From the NCBI GenBank assembly GCA_016841445.1, contig JAENZD010000006.1:54010-118009 (forward strand): DNA of 64,000 nt. The letters run 5' to 3'. Source of the DNA: Anaerolineaceae bacterium. GTDB taxonomy: Bacteria; Chloroflexota; Anaerolineae; Anaerolineales; Anaerolineaceae. A model generated the notes under the pieces. The model was not told the origin of the DNA, ran no database searches, and saw only the letters and a program-made list of their open reading frames with translations. The translations under genes were made by a program, and so were the position numbers. Numbering within the stretch: the first letter of the stretch is position 1; the number at the start of each line of letters is the position of its first letter. Positions 1 to 7,639 of the stretch are shown piece by piece.

Positions 1-1
1 T

Positions 2-166
2 GGAGTTCGAGACCTATTTTTCTATATCCCTGTTTTTATTATGGGTATTTCCATGGCACTGATTTATAGAAAAACAAAGAGCCTTTGGTTGTGCATTGTA
101 TCCCATATGTTAATCAATATATTTAATATGGGTATTCCAGTGCTAATGAATTTGATTGAATTGTAA
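2..166 (+). CDS. CPBP-family intramembrane protease, C-terminal end (partial)
   Basis: The window opens inside a reading frame that encodes 54 residues to a TAA stop. The peptide is hydrophobic and contains SLWLCIVSHMLINIF, which resembles the last conserved block of CPBP (CAAX/Abi) membrane proteases, where the SH..IN.. motif supplies a metal-binding His and Asn. The rest of the gene, including the EExxxR motif, lies upstream of the window. The family cleaves substrates within the membrane; some members serve in bacteriocin immunity. The call depends on this one motif, so it is moderate. Confidence 0.6.
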   Translation, partial: GVRDLFFYIPVFIMGISMALIYRKTKSLWLCIVSHMLINIFNMGIPVLMNLIEL

Positions 167-371
167 ATATACTCATATCTTTACCTTTCTTCTTAGGAAT
201 ACTTTTTCCAATTAGTAATCGCAAAGTGGGTACAAAGGCAACTCACCATTCTAATGGCAGTTGACAATTTTTTTGGACAGCATTACAAGTGAACTTCGAA
301 GAAATTCCTGTCAAAAGAAAACAACGATACTTTCTATTCAATTTTCATGATTTATGTACCTATTGGAATCA

Positions 372-415
372 ATACATAATCCGTGAGGTCGATGGTTCGA
401 GTCCATTCGCGCCCA
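372..415 (+). pseudogene. tRNA 3'-half fragment (CAU-anticodon type)
   Basis: The stretch reads as the 3' half of a tRNA: CATAATCC (anticodon-loop-like), GTGAGGTC variable region, a T-arm (GATGG TTCGAGT CCATT) and an acceptor strand CGCGCCC followed by A. No matching 5' acceptor strand or D-arm lies upstream, so it is not a functional gene. Fragments like this are typical of attachment-site duplication when an element integrates at a tRNA 3' end. The tRNA identity is inferred from similarity to CAU-anticodon tRNAs. Confidence 0.6.
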
Positions 416-472
416 TTTTATATTTAATATTCCAATAAAAGAATCACATCTGTGTCGCCAGAAGGGGATGAT

Positions 473-509
473 AAGGTCGATGGTTCGAGCACTTCGTAGT
501 TCGCGCCCA
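473..509 (+). pseudogene. Second, altered copy of the tRNA 3' end
   Basis: This stretch repeats AAGGTCGATGGTTCGAG and TTCGCGCCCA from the fragment about 90 bases upstream. The T-arm 3' side is replaced by CACTTCGTAG, so the T-stem cannot form. Two degraded tandem copies of one tRNA end point to repeated integration and excision at this site. Confidence 0.55.
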
Positions 510-524
510 TTTTTTAATAAAAAA

Positions 525-605
525 TGTAGGTCGGGATCCGTACTTGATCCCGACAAATGGTTTGTCATGTCAAAAAATGGCGGGTTAAAGGTCGCAACCC
601 GCCCT
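525..605. repeat. Dispersed double-hairpin repeat, copy 1
   Basis: Two short inverted repeats sit side by side: GTCGGGATC (530-538) with GATCCCGAC (546-554), and GGCGGGTT (579-586) with AACCCGCC (596-603). The same architecture and flanking words recur at 2234-2330. It contains no gene. Confidence 0.7.
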
Positions 606-826
606 AAGAGTTTCTTGCAATCTTGATTTTCGTGTAGCACCCTGACGAAATCGGATATTTTCTGTGAGCCCGCAGAGATCGCAGACAAGGCATTCGTTTA
701 CAAACAAGCTTCGACGAGTTCGCGTTTTAACTAACCGGCTTCTGGGTAGAATGATTTTTCCAATTGGGTAGCATTAACCTTTCGGTACGCCCAGGTCACT
801 TTTGGGGGTGGTGGTTTATGCCGAGG

Positions 827-1201
827 TTACTTTGCTCCTTTTACATAGAGATAACCAAACCAAATGGCTAATCCCAGGTGCCCAATGAGCGGGATCAAGA
901 TCAGTAGATTCCCAACGCCCAGTACAAGCCCCCATATCCAGATGATGGAAGCTATTCCGGAGTGGACAATCACACCAAGGATGACGCTGCGGCGCGCTTC
1001 AGAAGGAGAGTCGCTTTTTACACGCCAACAGATTATGGCATATCCCAGCAGTGAAGCACCGAAAATTCTGGCGATAAATTCGCCGCCTTCATTCACATCC
1101 ATACCAAATAACGAAGCGGAGAAACCAGGAGCAAAGGTCAGCAACAGTCCAAATACACCAGCAAAAATAGCACCAATAACAAAAGCAAATTTTACTTTCA
1201 T
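827..1201 (-). CDS. Small four-helix membrane protein
   Basis: This 124-residue protein is almost entirely hydrophobic, with about four membrane segments. It starts MKVKFAFVIGAIF and ends KGAK. It is clearly paralogous to the product at 17291-17668: both carry a basic N-terminus, a FGxxxxxxG motif, a (F/Y)GASL(L/I)G motif and a YxxVK end. Function is unknown. The opposite strand also has a long open frame over most of it; I preferred this strand because of the paralogue. No strong ribosome site is visible. Confidence 0.7.
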   Translation of the reverse strand: MKVKFAFVIGAIFAGVFGLLLTFAPGFSASLFGMDVNEGGEFIARIFGASLLGYAIICWRVKSDSPSEARRSVILGVIVHSGIASIIWIWGLVLGVGNLLILIPLIGHLGLAIWFGYLYVKGAK

Positions 1202-1598
1202 TGAAAATACGCTTTCTCTAAGAGGTCATTTTAGAATATGCAATAGACATGTTGTAGCAGTTGTGGAGATTAAAAATGGAAAACATATGCATTTAATTCT
1301 GTCAAATGCGATCTCCTTTCAATTATGGACAACGGGGGTGTTTTTCAGTGGGAGTGTTTGGGATTAACTACACTGTAGCACGAATAAAATCCGGAGTCAA
1401 TTCGTATAGGAATGGTGTTTGAGAAAATCAGGCATTTTGCAGGGTGTGGGCTTTATTTTGTACGCACCAAAAAATCCAGATGTGCTTGATGGCGGGAGGT
1501 GAATGCAAACGAATTGTTGACACAGGGGGATGACTTCGATATATAATTTGGTGTGGCTATTTATGGTAATAAAAAAATGATATTGAAAGGCAGTAGAG
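1202..1598. other. Intergenic region between divergent genes
   Basis: About 400 bases without a convincing gene. The only readable element is the promoter at 1517-1547. Confidence 0.6.
1517..1547 (+). promoter_or_regulatory. Sigma-70-type promoter for the LysM lipoprotein gene
   Basis: TTGACA at 1517-1522 and TATAAT at 1542-1547, spacer 19. Both boxes match consensus, though the spacer is slightly long. The start codon lies about 50 bases downstream. Confidence 0.6.
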
Positions 1599-2207
1599 AT
1601 GAGTAAAGCGTTGCGAAGGATTGTGTTGGTTAATTTCATCATTCTGCTGGCGATACTTGCTTGTTCAATTGGACCGTATAACATTGAGCGAGATGATGAC
1701 TCTTCTGATTCTGATGAAACAGATAAACGAGATGAATCTTCCGATCCCGCGAAGACACCACGCGTAACAAGAACTGAAAGGCCAACAAAAACTCCCCGCA
1801 CCGGTCCCTCCAATACGTCTGAACCCATACTTGTCTACACCGCCACGATCAAGCCAACCGAAACGCCATCAGGACCCTTCGAGTATATTGTGGTATCAGG
1901 TGATACTTTTGCGGGTATCGCTCTGCAGTTTGGTGTGACGGTTGAAAGTATCCTGGAAATCAACGGTCTTTCGAATAATTACATTTATGAAGGGCAAGTA
2001 CTCCTGATCCCGCAGCCATCGACCGGGTCACCATTGGGACCGATTGAATATGTTGTCAAATCCGGTGATACCTGTGCGACAATTGCTGCAGCCTTTGGAG
2101 TCTCGATTCAAAATATCATCTGGACCAGTAATCTTTCAGGGGACTGTATCATTTATGAAGGGCAAACGCTTCTGATTACCCGCCCAACACCCACGGTGAC
2201 ACCATAG
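1599..2207 (+). CDS. Lipoprotein with two LysM domains
   Basis: The 202-residue product begins with a hydrophobic signal segment ending in the lipobox LAILAC (Cys22), so it is probably a lipid-anchored exported protein. Residues 30-92 are a Ser/Thr/Pro/Asp-rich linker. Two LysM domains follow (about 95-138 and 149-194), each starting with a YxVxSGDT core and ending with YEGQxLLI. LysM domains bind N-acetylglucosamine polymers, usually peptidoglycan. No catalytic domain is present, so it may be a wall-binding anchor. Cys159 and Cys183 in the second LysM could form a disulfide. Confidence 0.88.
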   Translation: MSKALRRIVLVNFIILLAILACSIGPYNIERDDDSSDSDETDKRDESSDPAKTPRVTRTERPTKTPRTGPSNTSEPILVYTATIKPTETPSGPFEYIVVSGDTFAGIALQFGVTVESILEINGLSNNYIYEGQVLLIPQPSTGSPLGPIEYVVKSGDTCATIAAAFGVSIQNIIWTSNLSGDCIIYEGQTLLITRPTPTVTP

Positions 2208-2233
2208 AGCGGTTGAGGGGGGCTAGCAGGCTT

Positions 2234-2330
2234 GTAGGTCGGGATCTGCACGCCAGCACCCGAAGGGTGTGATCCCGACAAATGTATTGAGACACCAATT
2301 AATGGCGGGTTGAACACCGCAACCCGCCCA
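2234..2330. repeat. Dispersed double-hairpin repeat, copy 2
   Basis: This copy shares the opening GTAGGTCGGGATC, the closing GATCCCGACAAATG, and the ATGGCGGGTT / CGCAACCCGCCC hairpin with 525-605. The loop of the first hairpin is longer and contains its own small hairpin (CACCCGAAGGGTG). It lies just past the LysM gene and could also act as a transcription barrier. Confidence 0.7.
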
Positions 2331-2361
2331 ACGAGTCTCCTTATGCCTTTTTCGTTAGTTA

Positions 2362-3222
2362 TTAATTACAGACCATTTCAGTTATATCATTGATTACTAA
2401 GAGCCACTGATTATAGATTGAAATTAACCTTTCTAAATCTTTTCCAATTAGATTTTTTCCAAAATTACTTTCAGATAATTGCGAAAATAAGCTATAAGCT
2501 AAGTGTAAAGATTCAACCAGCTTTTTCCTTTGAGTTTCCGAATTTGTTAGTATTTCTGCAACTAAATTTCTATCATATTCTTTCTTAAATTCTAAACTTG
2601 TTACTGCATTGCCTGAATAATTTTTTCGTGCAATATGAACTAAATTTCCCCAAATTTGATTTAAAACAGCTCTGAGATCCATGGCACCAGTACTTATTTT
2701 TAGATTACCTGCTTTGCATCTATCTATACTTTCAATTGCTATGAGAAATAGATCATCAAGATTTGGGAATAACTTAATCAGTCTTTGAGGAATATTTTCA
2801 CGATGAGATACATTTTTCACGTGTTCCTCAATAACACTCGACACATCATTTATCCAATCTGGCTTTGTCTTTTCGTTTGACTCAGAGTTAACGATTGTTA
2901 AAATAACTTCAGTAAAAGAGGTGGTTGAATTTATGGCATTAAGGTCTGTTGTAAATTGTTTTTCATTAATATCAGGAATCAATCCTAATGGACCAGTAAG
3001 ATATTCATTGGTCCGTGATTGTTGTAAAGATAATCTAGGATATAGTTCTTCAATGATATCCTCTGGCATTGCATAAATCATATTGAATTTTGCTTCTGCT
3101 GCTTCTTTGTTCATTTGTATAGTTGAGATTATTTTTGTGAATTTATTGGCTCTTTCTAAAGATTTATCGTATTCTTTAATTTCATCGTCAATTGAACCTA
3201 AAATCTCATTTTTCTTACTCAT
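2362..3222 (-). CDS. Hypothetical protein, AT-rich orphan
   Basis: An intact 286-residue frame that I do not recognise. The product is polar and predicted largely helical, with charged N-terminal residues (MSKKNEILGSIDDEIKEYDK) and no signal peptide or membrane segment. I chose the ATG at 3222 because TTGGAGGAAAT sits just upstream; a longer start at 3258 lacks a ribosome site. Base composition is markedly more AT-rich than the flanking genes. With the neighbouring tRNA scars and restriction-modification relic, this suggests recent acquisition. Confidence 0.65.
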   Translation of the reverse strand: MSKKNEILGSIDDEIKEYDKSLERANKFTKIISTIQMNKEAAEAKFNMIYAMPEDIIEELYPRLSLQQSRTNEYLTGPLGLIPDINEKQFTTDLNAINSTTSFTEVILTIVNSESNEKTKPDWINDVSSVIEEHVKNVSHRENIPQRLIKLFPNLDDLFLIAIESIDRCKAGNLKISTGAMDLRAVLNQIWGNLVHIARKNYSGNAVTSLEFKKEYDRNLVAEILTNSETQRKKLVESLHLAYSLFSQLSESNFGKNLIGKDLERLISIYNQWLLVINDITEMVCN

Positions 3223-3285
3223 ATTTCCTCCAAGAAAACTATAATTAGTAAAATTCAATGGTCACCCTTAAAAATTGAAATTAGA

Positions 3286-3519
3286 TTATTTTTCTCCCTC
3301 CACGATCTTGATCTCCTCTTCCGTGAGCCCATAGAGCTCGTAGACCAGGCGGTCGATTTGACTGTCAGTGGCGGCGATTTCGCGCTCGAGCTGCTCCCGC
3401 TCGAAGGGGTTGAGGAACTCCTGGCGGAGCTGGGCTTCGTTGTAGGCGTGGGAGCGGTAGGCGCCTTTGTTGTCGTCAAAGCGTCCGACGAGGTCTCGGA
3501 TGATGTCGGGAATGGGCAT
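3286..3519 (-). pseudogene. Type IIG restriction-modification gene reduced to its two ends
   Basis: This short frame encodes 77 residues behind a strong ribosome site (AGGAGGAAAGCC). Residues 1-40, including AYRSHAYNEAQLRQEFLNPF, match the known N-terminal start of Eco57I-like type IIG enzymes. Residues 41-77, including LVYELYGLTEEEIKIVEG, match the conserved extreme C-terminus of the same family. The roughly 900-residue nuclease, methylase and specificity core is missing and the two ends are joined in frame. It cannot be an active enzyme. The parallel to the family is from memory, not a search. Confidence 0.75.
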
Positions 3520-3520
3520 G

Positions 3521-3568
3521 GCTTTCCTCCTGTGGTGGCATGCGGATAGACCTATTGAAGCATAGATG
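3521..3568. repeat. 48-bp segment repeated at 5466-5513
   Basis: The leader of the restriction-modification relic (ribosome site plus upstream DNA) aligns without gaps to 5466-5513, with about three-quarters of positions identical, including TGCGGATAG and ATAGATG. It is a degenerate direct repeat. Confidence 0.55.
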
Positions 3569-3677
3569 GGGGTGAAAAATGGGATCTCCGGCGTTGCATG
3601 CAAAGCCGCTACGGGGTATTTTGTTTGATGGGTGGGTCAGACGCCCCCGCCGGGGGATCTCTACGAGAGGAAAATTC

Positions 3678-3710
3678 GTAGGGTGCGCTCTTGTTTTGAG
3701 CGCACCTTTT
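3678..3710. repeat. REP-like palindrome, family A copy 1
   Basis: GGTGCGCTC (3682-3690) and GAGCGCACC (3698-3706) form a perfect 9-bp stem with a 7-base loop. The 33-base unit is identical to 4395-4427. The two copies bracket a RAYT gene in direct orientation. Confidence 0.85.
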
Positions 3711-3738
3711 ATGGATGAGTAATGGTGCGCAGAACCCT

Positions 3739-3800
3739 CACGCCTTACAGGCTCAGGGCAGGAGAAACCCATTCCGCTTCGTTACAGGGCAGGCTGCGCA
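3739..3800. repeat. REP-associated direct repeat, family A, left copy
   Basis: A block starting ACGCCTTACAGGCTCAGGGC and running through CATTCCGCTTCG to GGGCAGGCTGCGC recurs nearly unchanged at 4433-4495. It extends the repeat unit beyond the palindrome on both sides of the RAYT gene. Confidence 0.8.
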
Positions 3801-3827
3801 CAATACAGATTGGGATATAATTTTTAT

Positions 3828-4379
3828 ATGCCTGAATATCGACGCGTCAAAAAAGAAGGCGGCATTTATTTCTTTACTCTCGTAACCTATCAGCGACAAA
3901 AATTATTCTTTCCCTCTGAGGTGAGAAAGTTGTTGATACAAACGGTTGAAGAGGTCAGGGAATTTCACTCTTTTGAGATGATAGCGTATTGTGTATTGAC
4001 TGATCATGTTCATTTCCTTTGGCAGATGCCGGAACAGGAAAGTGATTACGCCATGCGAATTGGATTAATTAAACGACGATTTTCTAAGAAATATTCACCT
4101 TTATATGGGGAGACTCTTCAGAGAACAGAATCGCAATTGAAGCGTCGTGAATTAACAATATGGCAGAGGCGATTTTGGGAGCATTTTATCCGTGATGAAA
4201 TTGACCTTGGGCGTCATATTGAATATATCCATTACAATCCCATCAAACATGGTTTGCTAAAGCGAACGGTTGATTGGGATTGTTCAAGCTTTCATGATTA
4301 TGTCAGTGATGGCGTTTATGATTCGGATTGGGGGATATCATACGAGATGGATGAACAACAATATCGATTTGGTGAATGA
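3828..4379 (+). CDS. REP-associated tyrosine transposase (RAYT, Y1 family)
   Basis: The 183-residue product is a Y1-type HUH single-strand transposase. It has the metal-binding HVH of TDHVHFLW near residue 57 and a C-terminal helix with YIHYNPIKHGL carrying the candidate nucleophilic tyrosine. RAYTs recognise REP palindromes and are thought to spread them, and here copies of one palindrome flank the gene on both sides. I chose the ATG at 3828; a TTG at 3810 would lie within the -10-like TATAAT at 3815-3820. The gene looks intact. Confidence 0.9.
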   Translation: MPEYRRVKKEGGIYFFTLVTYQRQKLFFPSEVRKLLIQTVEEVREFHSFEMIAYCVLTDHVHFLWQMPEQESDYAMRIGLIKRRFSKKYSPLYGETLQRTESQLKRRELTIWQRRFWEHFIRDEIDLGRHIEYIHYNPIKHGLLKRTVDWDCSSFHDYVSDGVYDSDWGISYEMDEQQYRFGE

Positions 4380-4394
4380 AAAATAATTTAATTT

Positions 4395-4500
4395 GTAGGG
4401 TGCGCTCTTGTTTTGAGCGCACCTTTTTTGCTCACACCTTACAGGCTCAGGGCAGGAGAAACCCATTCCGCTTCGCAAAAGGGCAGGCTGCGCGCCCTAC
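4395..4500. repeat. REP-like palindrome, family A copy 2, with flanking direct repeat
   Basis: The stem GGTGCGCTC (4399-4407) / GAGCGCACC (4415-4423) is identical to that at 3682-3706. It is followed by the same ACAGGCTCAGGGC...CATTCCGCTTCG block as the left side. Confidence 0.85.
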
Positions 4501-4546
4501 GTGATGTTTTTTGCTTGTTTTGGGCATACCTTTTTGTGAAATTGAT

Positions 4547-4572
4547 GGTGCGCAGAAAAGAAACTGCGCACC
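4547..4572. repeat. Related palindrome, family A variant
   Basis: GGTGCGCAG (4547-4555) and CTGCGCACC (4564-4572) form a 9-bp stem closely related to the family A palindrome, immediately downstream of copy 2. Confidence 0.7.
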
Positions 4573-4609
4573 CTACATCTTCGAGCGATGGCAGCTTTTT
4601 CGTAGATAA

Positions 4610-5311
4610 TTATTCGTAGAATGCCGCCAGCCAGTCCTGAATCTCGGATAAGGGGACTTCTCCACCTTCATAGGTCCGGTGCCCTGCCTTTGATGTGCTG
4701 GTGGGGCATTTGGCAGGTTCCGATCCTGTGATCGTCGTTTTTGCGATGTAACGGCCTGTGGCAGCCTCAAAGATTTCAATTTCAACGTAATGCTGCAGCC
4801 GCTTGATGGATACACCGCCGCTGGCGTATTTGCAGGTTTCAAGACCTTGCTGGGCTTGTTTCTGAACACAGGCAACCAGTTCGATGGTCCCAAGCTCCCT
4901 TGACTCCATGCCCCATTGAGAGAGGATGGCGTACGTGAGGTCATGAGATGTCCCATCCGGGCGCAGCAGGACCATAGGGTGCGGCCCGGGAGCCGCAAGG
5001 TTGTAATTTGATGTTCCCGGGATGCCATTGATTTGACCGGTTGTCCCAAAGGCGCAAAGGGGAGCCAGGGATATGAGCAGGGGGTCTCCGAGTTGATCCA
5101 GCTCTGCCCGGGCGTACTTAATATCGGGCCGTTCGATCAAGGCTTTCACCAGATTGCCAACGGGATCATCCGATTGAAGGATCTGGTCCACCTCAACCCG
5201 ATCACTTTTTTTCCGGCTTTCCGAATTGACGATGTCAACAACCGCGAAAATTGCGAAACCCACCATAACAACCGCAAAAAGGATATAGTAAATATTGTTA
5301 TTCTTATTCAT
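4610..5311 (-). CDS. Membrane-anchored hypothetical protein
   Basis: The 233-residue product begins with a short polar stretch and one hydrophobic helix (about 8-27, ending VVDIVNSES), probably an uncleaved signal anchor. The rest would be extracytoplasmic. It has four cysteines (CAFG, ACVQ, TCKY, KCPT), which could form disulfides. A conserved-looking segment, LRPDGTSHDLTYAI, sits mid-protein. I do not recognise a family. It is a single gene, convergent with the upstream repeat block. Confidence 0.65.
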   Translation of the reverse strand: MNKNNNIYYILFAVVMVGFAIFAVVDIVNSESRKKSDRVEVDQILQSDDPVGNLVKALIERPDIKYARAELDQLGDPLLISLAPLCAFGTTGQINGIPGTSNYNLAAPGPHPMVLLRPDGTSHDLTYAILSQWGMESRELGTIELVACVQKQAQQGLETCKYASGGVSIKRLQHYVEIEIFEAATGRYIAKTTITGSEPAKCPTSTSKAGHRTYEGGEVPLSEIQDWLAAFYE

Positions 5312-5416
5312 CAGGACCGTCCTCGGTTTAACCCTTTATGATCTTATTTTATCATTAATGAAATTAATTTTGATGATTTTGCAGTGGATAAAAACGAGGA
5401 AAATATGGTAGATGTA

Positions 5417-5440
5417 TGAGACGTCTTGGTGGGGCGTCTC
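5417..5440. repeat. Palindrome, third small family
   Basis: GAGACG (5418-5423) pairs with CGTCTC (5435-5440) and is followed by TACGCGG, the word that also follows the family B palindromes near 27.2 kb. A related but worn version may exist near 3638-3665. Confidence 0.45.
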
Positions 5441-5465
5441 TACGCGGTTGGAGGGGGAGAACAGG

Positions 5466-5513
5466 GCTATCCTCCAGTGGTAGCGTGCGGATAGGGTGCG
5501 TGTAGTATAGATG
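5466..5513. repeat. 48-bp segment repeated from 3521-3568
   Basis: Degenerate direct copy of the leader DNA of the restriction-modification relic. No gene with a restriction-modification signature follows it here. Confidence 0.55.
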
Positions 5514-5554
5514 ATATTGTTTGTAGGGTTAGTTGCAGGAGGTATGAGAGGAAA

Positions 5555-5857
5555 ATGCGGTTGGGAACTTCAAACAACCGGCTGGTTTTAGCTAAAGTGA
5601 CACCAGAGCGCATCTTAACATTTTATGAGCAGCCTGACCCCGAAATTCCAACGGTTTTACTGGATCGAGATGGGCGTTTTATCAGGTCCACCGGGCGGAT
5701 ATTAAACCCAACACTGCCCCCTATTAGGGAAAGGGCAGCTTTTTCAGGCACGAATTGGGTAGCCTCGCCTTGGGATAATCACCGGCTTCCTACCTGCTTT
5801 ATTCAACATGTGGAACTGAACTGTCTGACCGGGAAGGTGATGATTAATGAAAACTGA
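5555..5857 (+). CDS. Small hypothetical protein, doubtful
   Basis: A 100-residue frame with an AGGAGG-like stretch about 14 bases upstream. The middle (VLLDRDGRFIRSTGRI) looks protein-like but I recognise no family, signal or membrane segment. It sits in repeat-rich DNA and could be a gene fragment. Low confidence that it is expressed. Confidence 0.3.
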   Translation: MRLGTSNNRLVLAKVTPERILTFYEQPDPEIPTVLLDRDGRFIRSTGRILNPTLPPIRERAAFSGTNWVASPWDNHRLPTCFIQHVELNCLTGKVMINEN

Positions 5858-6014
5858 AAGGTGACAGGTTCCAGCAGATTTAAATATGATGATAAAATTC
5901 AAATCTAGGGTTTAAGTGGCTAAGTCAGCGTGGTACCGGTGATCAATTAACATCAACTTAGGCCTTTCGATGAAAAGATTATTATTGATTAGGATAAAGT
6001 ATTGACTTTGAGGA

Positions 6015-7349
6015 ATGACAATTAAGATGCCAAAAGGAACATATTATTTTCCGGAACATTTCTTATGGGGGACGGCTACCGCAGCTGCACAAGTTGAAGG
6101 GCGCAACCAGAACAGCACCTGGTATGCCTGGGAAAAGGAGGAAGGGCGGATCGTCAATAGTGATTCAGCCCAGGTGGCCTGCGATTGGTGGAGCGGACGG
6201 TGGCGTGAGGATTTTGATCGAGCCCAGGCTGCAAATCAAAATGCACACCGCCTTTCCATTGCCTGGAGCCGCATCCAACCGGAGCCTGACCGTTGGGATG
6301 AAGATGCCCTGGACAGGTACCGGGAAATGCTGACCGGTCTTGTTTCGCGTAAAATGACCCCGATGGTCACCCTGCATCACTTCAGCGAACCCCTATGGGT
6401 AGCCGAGATGGGTGGATGGGAAAATGAAGCTATCCCCGATCTGTTTGCAGCATTTGTGCGTAAAGCCGTAGAAGCGCTAATGCCCTACTGCAACCTGTGG
6501 GTGACGATCAACGAACCAAACGTTTTTGCCTATGGTGCTTATTTGGAAGGAAATTTCCCTCCAGGAAAGCAAGACCTGAAAACAGCGGTCGGGGTGATGG
6601 CGCAGATGGTTCGTGCCCATGCCCGCGCTTATCATACCATCCATGAACTGCAGCCTGAATCTCGGGTGGGGATTGCTTTAAATGTCCGCGGCTTTAAACC
6701 GGCGACGTGGTCTCCGCTGGATAAGCTGGCAGCCAAAATTTACTCAAATTTATTTAATGAAGCATTTCCAAAAGCACTTAAAGACGGTGTTTATCAGCCA
6801 TTTTTGCGAAAGGAACAGATACCGGAAGCAGCGGGGACGCAGGATTTTTTGGGTATTAACTACTACACCAATGAATTGCTTCGGTTCAACCCATTTGCGG
6901 GTGGCGGGATGTTCGCGACCGGATCTTTTCCCAAAAATACCGCTTTAAGCGAATCAGGCGATATCGCCAATATACCCATGGGTCTTGCAGAAAGTGTGGT
7001 GTGGGGAAATAAGTTCGGTGTGCCAATGATCATCACCGAAAACGGGATTGATGATTCAAAGGATGCGATTCGCCCACGCTATCTTGCAGAGCACCTGCAT
7101 GCACTTTGGAAGGTGATGAATGGGAACTACCCGGTGGAAGGGTATTTTCACTGGACCCTGGTGGATAATTTTGAATGGGAGCGCGGCTGGTCGCAGCGGT
7201 TTGGTTTGTGGGAACTTGACCTGGAAACCCAGGCGCGCATCAAGCGGCCCAGTGCTGAACTTTATGCTGAGATCTGCCGGACGAATGGGATCTCTGCGGA
7301 TGCCGTGGAGAAGTACGCCCCGGATGCGATGCCGGCTCTTTTCCCTTAA
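6015..7349 (+). CDS. Glycoside hydrolase family 1 (beta-glucosidase-like)
   Basis: The 444-residue protein matches GH1 length and order: FLWGTATAAAQVEG at the N-terminus, acid/base Glu167 in INEPN (165-169), INYYTN near 281, nucleophile Glu342 in TENG (341-344), and the aglycone-side WTLVDNFEWERG at 380-391. GH1 enzymes hydrolyse beta-linked glucosides, galactosides or related sugars with retention. There is no signal peptide, so it acts on imported oligosaccharides. It stands alone without transporter genes. The start could also be the ATG at 6027. The exact substrate cannot be read from sequence. Confidence 0.95.
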   Translation: MTIKMPKGTYYFPEHFLWGTATAAAQVEGRNQNSTWYAWEKEEGRIVNSDSAQVACDWWSGRWREDFDRAQAANQNAHRLSIAWSRIQPEPDRWDEDALDRYREMLTGLVSRKMTPMVTLHHFSEPLWVAEMGGWENEAIPDLFAAFVRKAVEALMPYCNLWVTINEPNVFAYGAYLEGNFPPGKQDLKTAVGVMAQMVRAHARAYHTIHELQPESRVGIALNVRGFKPATWSPLDKLAAKIYSNLFNEAFPKALKDGVYQPFLRKEQIPEAAGTQDFLGINYYTNELLRFNPFAGGGMFATGSFPKNTALSESGDIANIPMGLAESVVWGNKFGVPMIITENGIDDSKDAIRPRYLAEHLHALWKVMNGNYPVEGYFHWTLVDNFEWERGWSQRFGLWELDLETQARIKRPSAELYAEICRTNGISADAVEKYAPDAMPALFP

Positions 7350-7639
7350 TCTTAGACCTAAGATGAAGTGAAAAACCAGCGATGCAATAAAACATGAATA
7401 CACCAGGTACCATCATGGTTTTTATTGCCCGCATTAATCTTGACATTGACAAACGAAAAGATCTTAATGAATTTTTCCCAAAACCAAGGGCGAACAGCTC
7501 CAAGGATTTGTTTCATAAAATACGCAGGGTTAGGTTGGTGGGGTAAAATTTACGAGTTATATTAATTTCTTAATAATTTCTCATATTCATGTATACTATT
7601 AAGATAATTCTTTAGTCTATTAGAGAGCCAGGAGAGTTG
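7350..7639. other. Intergenic region
   Basis: About 290 bases. A 51-codon frame (7394-7546) is present without a ribosome site and is not called. A -10-like TATACT at 7592-7597 may serve the DegV gene, but no -35 is clear. Confidence 0.4.

Noticed and set aside
338..688. 116-codon minus-strand frame ending in a MDSNHRPH segment
   Set aside because: This reading comes from translating the tRNA-like fragments and repeats; MDSNHRP-type peptides are a known artefact of tRNA translation.
864..1367. Long plus-strand frame
   Set aside because: It lies antisense to the small membrane protein, which has a clear paralogue.
7394..7546. 51-codon frame after the GH1 gene
   Set aside because: No ribosome site and no recognised motif.
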